Shown: positions 1-5,602 of the stretch, piece after piece
Layout of the letters: each line of letters opens with the position of its first letter
Numbering within the stretch: position 1 is the first letter of the stretch
Assembly (NCBI GenBank): GCA_947626215.1
Contig: CANQRJ010000030.1
Span: 1-12,542 of the forward strand
Origin: an uncultured Bacilli bacterium
Lineage (GTDB): Bacteria > Bacillota_I > Bacilli_A > RF39 > UBA660
DNA length: 12,542 nucleotides
Direction: 5' to 3'
Program-made: the position numbers and the translations under genes
Notes under the pieces: model-generated
What the model was told of the DNA's origin: nothing
Seen by the model: only the letters and a program-made list of their open reading frames with translations
Database searches by the model: none

Positions 1-10
1 ATTTTATTTA

Positions 11-52
11 ACTAAAAAGAGAGCCATTTACTTAATATGCCCTCGTTTTAGT
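11..52. terminator. Terminator-like inverted repeat
   Basis: ACTAAAA (11-17) is complementary to TTTTAGT (46-52), and the inner segments 19-27 and 38-44 also pair with a few irregularities. Pairing is better when read on the minus strand (G-U instead of A-C) and ends there in a run of T, so it resembles a minus-strand or bidirectional intrinsic terminator. On the plus strand the T run is only four bases. It probably ends a transcript from outside the window, but which one cannot be seen. Confidence 0.35.
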
Positions 53-112
53 ATGTCTTAGTCTGAATAGTTACAAATTTTACTTGATTTTATCACATGA
101 ACAACGATTTTA

Positions 113-141
113 TTGAATTTTTGTATTTCATATATTATACT
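113..141 (+). promoter_or_regulatory. Sigma-A-type promoter of the metallopeptidase gene
   Basis: A -35 TTGAAT (113-118) and a -10 TATACT (136-141) are separated by 17 bp. Transcription would start near 148, about 20 bases before the ATG at 168. An AGAAGG (151-156) lies 11 bases before that ATG. Another ATG at 158 is out of frame and opens only a very short frame. Confidence 0.6.
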
Positions 142-167
142 TGTTTTAATAGAAGGTATGGATAATT

Positions 168-1340
168 ATGGAAGAAACAAATCGTAATCGTTCAATTGAT
201 GAGTTAATAAACAAATTGAATTATAAATATCAATATGTAAAAAATAATAAATACTGGGATTATAATCAAATATATCATTTGTTATTAAATGGACATATTT
301 ATGAAGTTTCAGAAAATGATGTTTTGCTTAAAACGTCTTATAATATCGCAAATAATGTAGATAAAAATTTTATTAAAGAAAATAGCAATAAAGATTATGA
401 AATCTTTAATATTGATCTTGAACAAATGAAAAAAATTGTTATAAGTTTTTTTATGAATATAAATCCAGAATTTAAAGATAAAATTAAATTTGTATTATCA
501 CATACTCAATTTATAAAATATGATAATAATATATCTGAAGATAAGCAAAGATCTTTGACTAATGAAAATGGTATAAAATTTTATTATAAAAATGATTTAA
601 ATTCTTTAATCACTTTAGCTCATGAAGTTAGCCATGGTATTTCAAATTTAGACAGTCATTGTTCTATTAATAATAGACATAAAGTGAATGCATTTTCAGA
701 AATTGAATCTGAATTAACCGAAGAATTGTTTTTAGAGTATTTAAAAAATATTAATTTGCAAATTTATGATAAAAATCAAAATGAAACTGTTAAAAATTTA
801 GACGATAATGATATTGAGCATATCAAATATAATAAATATAAATCTGTTGCTTTTTTATCATATAGAGCTATTGATGAATTAGAATTTAAAAATTTTATGA
901 AACAAAATAAAAAATATAATATAGATAACAATCTTATTCACGACTTATCTATCTCTATGAATATTAGCAAAGAAAAAGTCATTTCAAAAATTGAAAGATT
1001 TATTCATGAATATTATCCCGGTGACAATTTCGTCCATGATTATACTGGCATACAAAACTATGATTTAAAAAATGGCAAACATTTATCTAATGAATCTAGA
1101 TTTATTTATGCTTATTGTTTTGTTGAAAAATTTAATGAAATGAATTTAGATGATCATCAAAAATGTGAATTTTATAAATATTATTTAGAAAATGCTAAAA
1201 ATATGTCATTTCAAGAGGTTTTGAAATTATTTCATGTGGATTTAAATAACATAAATAGTTTTAGTAATGAATTTATTCATAAATTTAATGATTTGTCGTC
1301 AAAAATTTCAAATGTTCAACAAATTGGTCCGATGATTTAA
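168..1340 (+). CDS. HEXXH metallopeptidase-like protein, possibly M3/PepF-related
   Basis: This 390-residue protein carries a zinc-peptidase motif, HEVSH at residues 152-156, inside a helix-like segment (LITLAHEVSHGISNL). A Glu-rich stretch starting at 178 (SEIESELTEELF) is at the right distance to supply the third zinc ligand, as in M3-family oligopeptidases. The later segment around 306-322 (SNESRFIYAYCFVEKF) recalls the aromatic tyrosine region of that family. There is no signal peptide or membrane segment, so a cytoplasmic peptidase is likely. At 390 residues it is shorter than typical PepF (about 600), so it would be a reduced or N-terminally divergent member. It has its own promoter and is followed by a lipoprotein gene, not by an obvious partner. 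Its base composition is visibly more AT-rich than the gyrase genes, and it lies where rpmH is often found. The HEXXH call is seen directly; family membership and substrate are inference. Confidence 0.6.
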   Translation: MEETNRNRSIDELINKLNYKYQYVKNNKYWDYNQIYHLLLNGHIYEVSENDVLLKTSYNIANNVDKNFIKENSNKDYEIFNIDLEQMKKIVISFFMNINPEFKDKIKFVLSHTQFIKYDNNISEDKQRSLTNENGIKFYYKNDLNSLITLAHEVSHGISNLDSHCSINNRHKVNAFSEIESELTEELFLEYLKNINLQIYDKNQNETVKNLDDNDIEHIKYNKYKSVAFLSYRAIDELEFKNFMKQNKKYNIDNNLIHDLSISMNISKEKVISKIERFIHEYYPGDNFVHDYTGIQNYDLKNGKHLSNESRFIYAYCFVEKFNEMNLDDHQKCEFYKYYLENAKNMSFQEVLKLFHVDLNNINSFSNEFIHKFNDLSSKISNVQQIGPMI

Positions 1341-1372
1341 AAAAATTTATTTCTTTTTTTCTTGAAATTATG

Positions 1373-1378
1373 TATAAT
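1373..1378 (+). promoter_or_regulatory. -10 element upstream of the lipoprotein gene
   Basis: A consensus TATAAT lies 24 bases before the start codon at 1402. No good -35 is present at 16-18 bp (the sequence there is T-rich). The 61-bp gap after the preceding gene shows no convincing terminator, so partial co-transcription is possible. Confidence 0.45.
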
Positions 1379-1401
1379 AATTTTAGTGAGGAAGAGTGAT
1401 T

Positions 1402-1869
1402 ATGAAAAAATTTAGAAAGATTTTTTTAAGTTTATTTGTTATTTTTTTAATGACAGGTTGTGTAGGAGAAGAGAAAGAAAAAGTATTGGTTTGTACCTCT
1501 ACTGAAAATGAAGAGGAAATGAGCATTGAACAAGTCATTTCTATGACGTATCAAAATGATAAGTTAAAACATATGACAATAGAAATAAATACAACCGTTA
1601 CTAGTCCTGATGCAAAGACAAATTGGGAACAATTTAAAAAATCTATGAACGAAGAAAATGAAGAATTTACTAAAGATGGGGTAAGTTTGAAAGTTTATAC
1701 TGATGATCAAAATTATAAATATAACACTATTTTAGACATTGATGTTGAAAATGCGAGTGAAGAGGTATTAAAAGAACAAGGTTTTGATGATTTAAAAAAT
1801 GATAATAGTACTTTAGAAAGTAGTAAAGAAGATGCCGAGAGTGATGGAGCGGTTTGTGAGATAAGATAA
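1402..1869 (+). CDS. Small acidic lipoprotein of unknown function
   Basis: The start at ATG 1402 is chosen because GAGGAAG (about 1389-1395) is correctly spaced from it. A GTG two codons earlier overlaps that site. The 155-residue product begins with a lipoprotein signal: basic MKKFRK, a hydrophobic stretch, then LMTGC with the lipidated cysteine at residue 20. It should therefore be anchored on the outer face of the membrane. The mature part (about 136 residues) is rich in Glu, Asp and Lys with no further membrane segment. The short beta-like beginning (VLVCTSTENEEE ... ISMTYQNDKLKHMTIEI) resembles the general look of YehR/DUF1307 lipoproteins, but this is only an impression. A second cysteine near the C-terminus (AVCEIR) could pair with the early VCT cysteine. 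A weak hairpin terminator follows. Confidence 0.75.
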   Translation: MKKFRKIFLSLFVIFLMTGCVGEEKEKVLVCTSTENEEEMSIEQVISMTYQNDKLKHMTIEINTTVTSPDAKTNWEQFKKSMNEENEEFTKDGVSLKVYTDDQNYKYNTILDIDVENASEEVLKEQGFDDLKNDNSTLESSKEDAESDGAVCEIR

Positions 1870-1914
1870 TAATAAATTAAATAAATTTTTAAATTACAAA
1901 TTTATAAACATTAT

Positions 1915-1939
1915 ATTCACATTTTTTGTGAATTTTTTT
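1915..1939 (+). terminator. Weak intrinsic terminator after the lipoprotein gene
   Basis: ATTCACA (1915-1921) and TGTGAAT (1927-1933) form a 7-bp stem with a five-T loop, followed by six more T. The stem is AT-rich, so termination may be inefficient. Its left arm doubles as a near-perfect DnaA box. Confidence 0.5.
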
Positions 1940-1999
1940 CTTTTTAAAAGACTTTTATTTTATTGGTTTTATTTTAATTTATAAACATATCCACTTTAT

Positions 2000-2008
2000 T
2001 GTGCATAA
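2000..2008 (-). promoter_or_regulatory. DnaA box (TTATGCACA)
   Basis: The plus strand reads TGTGCATAA, a full match to TTATNCACA on the minus strand. It lies inside the dnaA-upstream cluster. Confidence 0.7.
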
Positions 2009-2119
2009 CTAATACACACTTTTCCACACACGGTGTTTATTTTGTGATTAAAAAAATGTTAATAATGTGGATATGTGGTGTAATAGCCTATAAAACCTAG
2101 TATTTTTATGTTGATAACT

Positions 2120-2128
2120 TGTGGATAA
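2120..2128 (-). promoter_or_regulatory. DnaA box (TTATCCACA)
   Basis: The plus strand reads TGTGGATAA, the strongest form of the DnaA box, on the minus strand. It lies about 30 bp upstream of the proposed dnaA -35 region and so is well placed for autorepression. Confidence 0.8.
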
Positions 2129-2150
2129 GATGTTAATATAAATTTTATAC

Positions 2151-2179
2151 TTTTCAAGTTTGAAAAAAAAGTGTACAAT
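2151..2179 (+). promoter_or_regulatory. dnaA promoter
   Basis: A -10 TACAAT (2174-2179) has a weak -35 TTTTCA (2151-2156) at 17 bp. The predicted start near 2186 gives a leader of about 30 bases. A GGGGTGG ribosome site (2206-2212) precedes the ATG at 2217. Confidence 0.5.
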
Positions 2180-2216
2180 GAAGTTGGTAGTTTGAAAAGC
2201 GAAGCGGGGTGGTTAA

Positions 2217-3629
2217 ATGGATGAAAAAAATCTTTGGCAATCTATATTAGATGAGATTTTTCCTGAAGTTAACTCTGCATCGTTTCATGCGTGGTTTCAT
2301 GATTTAAAACTTATTAAAATTGAGGACGGAAAAGTTTATATACAAGTCCCTATGGAAATTCATAAAAAGATACTTAGCTCTAATTATTATGATTTAATTG
2401 ATAATGCTTTTTATAAAGTGACGAATCAAAATTATGAATATGAATTCTTATTAAAAGAAGAAATTGAAGAAATTCTTCCTAAGCCTGTTGTAGAAGAGGA
2501 AACGTATTCTTCTAACGAAACTGTTTTTCATGAAGAGTCCAAACCTTTAGAACAAAATCATGAAAACATCTCTACTCCTAGTGATTGGGATTCTAATTTA
2601 ATACCTAGTTTAAATTTTGATAATTATATTGTGGGGGACTCCAACCGACTTGCTAAAATGGCCGGGATGCTTGTCGCAGAAAAGCCTGGAGAAGCTCAAA
2701 ATCCTTTGTTTATTTATGGAAAAAGTGGCCTTGGAAAAACTCATTTGATGCATGCGATAGGAAACTATATTGTAGAACATTCTAATAAAAAGGTGTTATA
2801 CACAACAAGCGAGATGTTTAAAGATGATTATATTAACATTGCGAATATTACGAATGGAAATAACGTTCAAATTACAACTGATTTTAAACGAAAATATCGA
2901 GATATTGATGTGTTAATTATTGATGATATTCAATATTTAGTAGGTGCCGAAAAAACTCAACAGGAATTTTTCCACACCTTTAACACTCTTCATCAAGCTA
3001 ATAAACAAATTATTATTAGTTCGGATCGAAGTCCTGAAGATTTAAAGTTATTAGAAGAAAGACTACGAAGTCGATTTACTTGGGGATTATCGGTTGATAT
3101 TTATCCACCTGATTTTGAACTTCGATGTAATATAATTCGTTCTAAACTTAAAAATATGACAATTTCTGCTAAAATTGAAGATGGAGTGATTGAATATATT
3201 GCCAATAACTTTCAAAATGATGTAAGATATATTGAGGGAGCTCTTAATCGACTTATGTTTTATACGTCTATGATGGTTCCTCAAAAGATTGATTTGAATT
3301 TTGCAATGGAGGCCCTTGGAGATTTTGGAAATAACAATATTTATAAAACGAATAGTATTGAAGGAATTCAAAATGCTGTGGCCGAATTTTATCATATTAC
3401 TGTAAATGATTTAAAAGGAAAACGACGAAATAATGGAGTTGCGTATCCAAGACAAATTGCGATGTATTTATGTCGACTCTTAACAGAGGAAAACTTAAAC
3501 CGTATTGGAATGGAATTTGGAGGAAGAGATCATTCTACAGTGATTCATGCTTGTGATAAAATCTCTCAAGATTTAAAAACTAATAAGGCGTTGGAAGGGG
3601 AGATTAAAGAAATTCAAAATAAAATGTGA
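2217..3629 (+). CDS. dnaA: Chromosomal replication initiator DnaA
   Basis: DnaA binds TTATNCACA boxes at the origin, oligomerises with ATP and melts the duplex. The 470-residue protein has the full four-domain plan. Domain I (about 1-85) mediates DnaB/regulator contacts, and a poorly conserved acidic linker covers about 86-125. The AAA+ domain begins at about 130 with a nucleotide-binding segment (FDNYIVGDSNRLA). It has Walker A GKSGLGKT at 168-175, Walker B VLIIDDIQ at 232-239, sensor 1 IIISSDR near 265, and the RSRFTWGL arginine-finger region near 285. Domain IV carries the DnaA signature GGRDHSTVIHACDKI at 435-449, which reads the box. Length is normal for Firmicutes. DnaA-box clusters flank it on both sides, and its TGA stop sits inside a perfect DnaA box (3625-3633). 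Confidence 0.98.
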   Translation: MDEKNLWQSILDEIFPEVNSASFHAWFHDLKLIKIEDGKVYIQVPMEIHKKILSSNYYDLIDNAFYKVTNQNYEYEFLLKEEIEEILPKPVVEEETYSSNETVFHEESKPLEQNHENISTPSDWDSNLIPSLNFDNYIVGDSNRLAKMAGMLVAEKPGEAQNPLFIYGKSGLGKTHLMHAIGNYIVEHSNKKVLYTTSEMFKDDYINIANITNGNNVQITTDFKRKYRDIDVLIIDDIQYLVGAEKTQQEFFHTFNTLHQANKQIIISSDRSPEDLKLLEERLRSRFTWGLSVDIYPPDFELRCNIIRSKLKNMTISAKIEDGVIEYIANNFQNDVRYIEGALNRLMFYTSMMVPQKIDLNFAMEALGDFGNNNIYKTNSIEGIQNAVAEFYHITVNDLKGKRRNNGVAYPRQIAMYLCRLLTEENLNRIGMEFGGRDHSTVIHACDKISQDLKTNKALEGEIKEIQNKM

Positions 3630-3633
3630 ATAA
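3625..3633 (-). promoter_or_regulatory. DnaA box overlapping the dnaA stop codon
   Basis: The plus strand reads TGTGAATAA, a perfect TTATTCACA on the minus strand. The dnaA stop TGA occupies 3627-3629, so coding sequence and origin overlap. Confidence 0.75.
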
Positions 3634-3772
3634 ATATTAGTTCTGTGGAAAGTTATCCACGACAAAAATCGACAAAATGATAAGTAGATATAGAGGTTTA
3701 TTTAGTTATACACTTTATTCACCGTATTAATATTATTAATATATTTATATAAAAAGAAAGAAGGAATGAAAA
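3630..3772. other. oriC downstream part: DnaA boxes and putative unwinding element
   Basis: Between dnaA and dnaN lie near-perfect boxes at 3653-3661 (TTATCCACG), 3706-3714 (TTATACACT) and 3715-3723 (TTATTCACC), each with one mismatch at the last base. The last two are directly abutting and in the same orientation. They are followed without a gap by six tandem NTA triplets (3724-3741: GTA TTA ATA TTA TTA ATA) and a further AT-only stretch to about 3755. Boxes followed by repeated NTA triplets match the arrangement of the B. subtilis unwinding system with its DnaA-trio. This is therefore the likely melting site. The dnaN ribosome site (AAGGAA, 3761-3766) closes the gap. No clear dnaN promoter was found. 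Confidence 0.75.
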
Positions 3773-4891
3773 ATGAAATTTGCGATTGAAAAAAATGTAT
3801 TATTAGAAAATTTAAACAATGTGGTAAGAGGTATTTCCTCTAAGAATGTAATTCCTGTATTAAACGGAATTAAGTTTGAACTTACGAATGATGGTTTAAC
3901 TCTTATGGCTAGTGATAGTGAACTTACAATTGAAACTTTTATAGAAAGTAAGTTTATTAAAAATATTGAAAGTCCTGGTACAATTATAATTAGTAGTAAA
4001 TATATTCTAGATATTATAAGAAAGATGCCTAGTGATATTATTAATTTTGAAATGCAAGATAGTTTAAAAATTAAGATTTATTCTGATTGGAATCAATATA
4101 ATTTAAACTGTTTAGATCCAAGTGAATATCCTAGTATTAAACTTATTAGTCATAAAGATCCAATTGTTTTAAAGGCAGATGTTTTAAAAGAACTTATTAA
4201 TCAAACGGCTTTTGCTATTTCTACTCAAGAGTTAAGACCTATTCTAACAGGGTTAAATATCAAAATTAATGGAGATTTACTTGAGTGCTTGGCTACTGAT
4301 TCTTATCGTCTTGCTAAAAAGAATATTAAAATAGGAACTCCTATTGAAGGAGATGTAAACATTGTAATTCCTGGAAAAAATGTCATTGAGCTTGAACACA
4401 TTTTAGTGGATGACGATGATGTGTATATGAATGTATTTAATAACCGTGTTTTATTTCAATATAAGAATATTAAGTTTCAAACAAATTTACTTTCTGGAAC
4501 ATTCCCAAATACTTCGAATTTAATTCCTACAGAGTTTGAAATTTTGGTTCAAACAAAGAAAAATGACTTTTTAGGTGCGGTGGATCGTGCGGCACTTCTT
4601 ACTCAAGGAAAAGATAAGAATATTGTGAAAATGAAAATTGAAAATAAGGAAATGATTATTAATTCTTATGCATCTGAAATTGGAAAAACGGAAGAGAGAT
4701 TGCACGTTGATACTAGTGATACGGCAAGTATTGATATTTCTTTCAGTGCAAAATATATGATGGAGGCTTTAAAAACAATTAAGGAAGAAGATATTTTGAT
4801 TCTTTTAAATAATGATGTGAAACCTTTGGTTATTAAAGCCGTTTCTGATGAATCTTTAATTCAACTTATTTTACCTATTAAAACTTATTAA
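3773..4891 (+). CDS. dnaN: DNA polymerase III beta subunit (sliding clamp)
   Basis: DnaN forms the ring-shaped dimer that holds polymerase III on DNA and is a docking platform for repair factors. The 372-residue length is standard for three repeated clamp domains. Recognisable features include the N-terminal ALNNVVRGISSKNVIPVLNG-like beginning (here LNNVVRGISSKNVIPVLNG) and the domain-2 motif LATDSYRLAKK near residue 173. The C-terminal end, LILPIKTY, corresponds to the usual MPMRL-type tail. The start at 3773 has AAGGAA seven bases upstream. It is probably transcribed with dnaA, since no terminator separates them. A perfect DnaA box and a terminator follow immediately. Confidence 0.97.
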   Translation: MKFAIEKNVLLENLNNVVRGISSKNVIPVLNGIKFELTNDGLTLMASDSELTIETFIESKFIKNIESPGTIIISSKYILDIIRKMPSDIINFEMQDSLKIKIYSDWNQYNLNCLDPSEYPSIKLISHKDPIVLKADVLKELINQTAFAISTQELRPILTGLNIKINGDLLECLATDSYRLAKKNIKIGTPIEGDVNIVIPGKNVIELEHILVDDDDVYMNVFNNRVLFQYKNIKFQTNLLSGTFPNTSNLIPTEFEILVQTKKNDFLGAVDRAALLTQGKDKNIVKMKIENKEMIINSYASEIGKTEERLHVDTSDTASIDISFSAKYMMEALKTIKEEDILILLNNDVKPLVIKAVSDESLIQLILPIKTY

Positions 4892-4893
4892 CA

Positions 4894-4902
4894 TTATGCA
4901 CA
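4894..4902 (+). promoter_or_regulatory. DnaA box (TTATGCACA) just after dnaN
   Basis: This is a full match to TTATNCACA on the plus strand, two bases after the dnaN stop and just before the terminator stem. It may be an outlying origin box or chance. Confidence 0.5.
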
Positions 4903-4908
4903 TTACGG

Positions 4909-4934
4909 AAGATTACTTATGTAGTCTTTTTTTT
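4909..4934 (+). terminator. Intrinsic terminator of the dnaA-dnaN unit
   Basis: AAGATTAC (4909-4916) pairs with GTAGTCTT (4921-4928) across a TTAT loop, with one G-U pair. It runs into eight consecutive T (4927-4934). This isolates dnaA-dnaN from the next gene. Confidence 0.85.
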
Positions 4935-4970
4935 ATTCAAAAATAACACAATAACCTTCTAAAAAAAAAA

Positions 4971-4999
4971 TTGACATACTTTTGTATGAGTGGTACAAT
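4971..4999 (+). promoter_or_regulatory. Strong promoter of the comK-like gene
   Basis: A perfect -35 TTGACA (4971-4976) is 17 bp from a -10 TACAAT (4994-4999) that is preceded by TGG, an extended -10. This is the best-matching complete promoter in the window. A run of ten A lies directly upstream (UP-like). Predicted start is near 5006, giving a leader of about 50 bases. Confidence 0.85.
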
Positions 5000-5009
5000 G
5001 TGATTAGTG

Positions 5010-5051
5010 AAGGAGGTTTGATAAAAGGATGGGTGTCTATTAACAGGGTGG
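5010..5051 (+). promoter_or_regulatory. Leader with displaced Shine-Dalgarno and 4-codon mini-ORF
   Basis: A near-perfect AAGGAGGT (5010-5017) lies far upstream of the comK-like start at 5056 and cannot serve it. The nearest ATG, 5029, opens a four-codon frame (Met-Gly-Val-Tyr, stop TAA at 5041-5043). That frame is the same frame as the gene that follows. A weaker AGGGTGG (5045-5051) then serves ATG 5056. This could be a leader peptide with translational coupling, but the 12-base spacing from the strong site to ATG 5029 is long. Confidence 0.4.
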
Positions 5052-5055
5052 TTCT

Positions 5056-5520
5056 ATGCAAAATTATGAAATTAATGAAAATACGTTAGCTATTTTTCCT
5101 ATTGAAAAAGATATTGTTCAGGTTTATGAAATAGATACTTCTTTTTTGGTTTATAGTACTCCAACTAAAATTATGGAAGAAAGTTGTCTTTATTTTGGAA
5201 GTAGTTTAGAAGGACGTAAGAAAGGGACTCAAGCAATGATTGGTGTATGTCAAAGGTCTCCTATTATTGTGGAAGAGTCTAGTAATTTAATCTTTTTTCC
5301 TCTTTCTTCTAAAGTGTATAAAGACAATGCTTGGATTTGCTTTAATAAAATAGTAAAGTATTATAAAGATAAGAACGGTCTTGTTTTTCAATTTACCAAT
5401 CATCAAAAAATTGTTTTGGATTCTTCTTATGAAATGGCCGATTATCAAATTCTTCGGTCAACGAGACTTGAAAGTGCATTAAGAGGGAGAAAAAACGCAA
5501 AAAAACGTTTTAAAATATAA
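5056..5520 (+). CDS. comK: ComK-family competence transcription factor, short form
   Basis: ComK is the DNA-binding activator that switches on DNA-uptake genes in Bacillus. This 154-residue protein matches it clearly. NYEINENTLAIFPIE aligns with the family's N-terminal SYEVNGATIAVLPEE. SCLYFGSSLEGRKKGT (43-58) matches the hallmark SCRFFGSSYAGRKAGT. PIIV (69-72), FFPLSS (80-85) and W93 match the PIMV, LFPTLSS and WI positions of B. subtilis ComK. It is about 38 residues shorter than the 192-residue B. subtilis protein and ends in a basic tail (RGRKNAKKRFKI). It therefore lacks the C-terminal part holding the FMLYPK motif recognised by the MecA adaptor. It sits between dnaN and recF, the place of yaaA/rlbA in most Firmicutes, with its own strong promoter. 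Family call is secure; an active role in competence is inference. Confidence 0.88.
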   Translation: MQNYEINENTLAIFPIEKDIVQVYEIDTSFLVYSTPTKIMEESCLYFGSSLEGRKKGTQAMIGVCQRSPIIVEESSNLIFFPLSSKVYKDNAWICFNKIVKYYKDKNGLVFQFTNHQKIVLDSSYEMADYQILRSTRLESALRGRKNAKKRFKI

Positions 5521-5527
5521 ATTTTTA

Positions 5528-5536
5528 TGGTATAAT
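5528..5536 (+). promoter_or_regulatory. Extended -10 promoter of the recF-gyrB-gyrA operon
   Basis: TGGTATAAT is an exact extended -10 (TGnTATAAT). The -35 region at 17 bp is only TTTTAA (5508-5513), which is usual for extended -10 promoters. Predicted start is near 5543, leaving a leader of about 60 bases before recF. Confidence 0.75.
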
Positions 5537-5602
5537 TTATTTAGGTATAGGAGTATTGGTGAACCATTATTTTTCTATAAGCGAAGTTTAAGGGGCAATA
5601 TT

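Larger units (their letters stand above)
1870..2216. other. oriC upstream part: DnaA-box cluster before dnaA
   Basis: This gene-free gap before dnaA contains two perfect DnaA boxes (TTATNCACA), both on the minus strand, at 2000-2008 and 2120-2128. One-mismatch boxes occur at 1913-1921 (ATATTCACA), 2020-2028 (TTTTCCACA) and 2066-2074 (minus strand, ATATCCACA). This corresponds to the dnaA-upstream half of a bipartite Firmicute origin. It is also the likely site of DnaA autoregulation, since the boxes lie just above the dnaA promoter. Box matches are seen; function is inferred from the location. Confidence 0.8.

Noticed and set aside
2160..2179. TTGAAA at 2160 as the dnaA -35
   Set aside because: It is only 8 bp from the TACAAT -10, so spacing is impossible.
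3087..3395. 102-codon open frame on the minus strand
   Set aside because: It lies entirely antisense within dnaA, has no ribosome site, and its product is low-complexity Ile/Asn/Lys/Ser-rich.
3627..3629. TGA read as tryptophan (Mycoplasma-type code)
   Set aside because: TGA ends dnaA at the normal C-terminus, and no conserved protein here has an internal TGA.
5056..5520. YaaA/RlbA S4-domain protein expected between dnaN and recF
   Set aside because: The protein is longer, lacks the S4 pattern, and matches ComK motifs instead.
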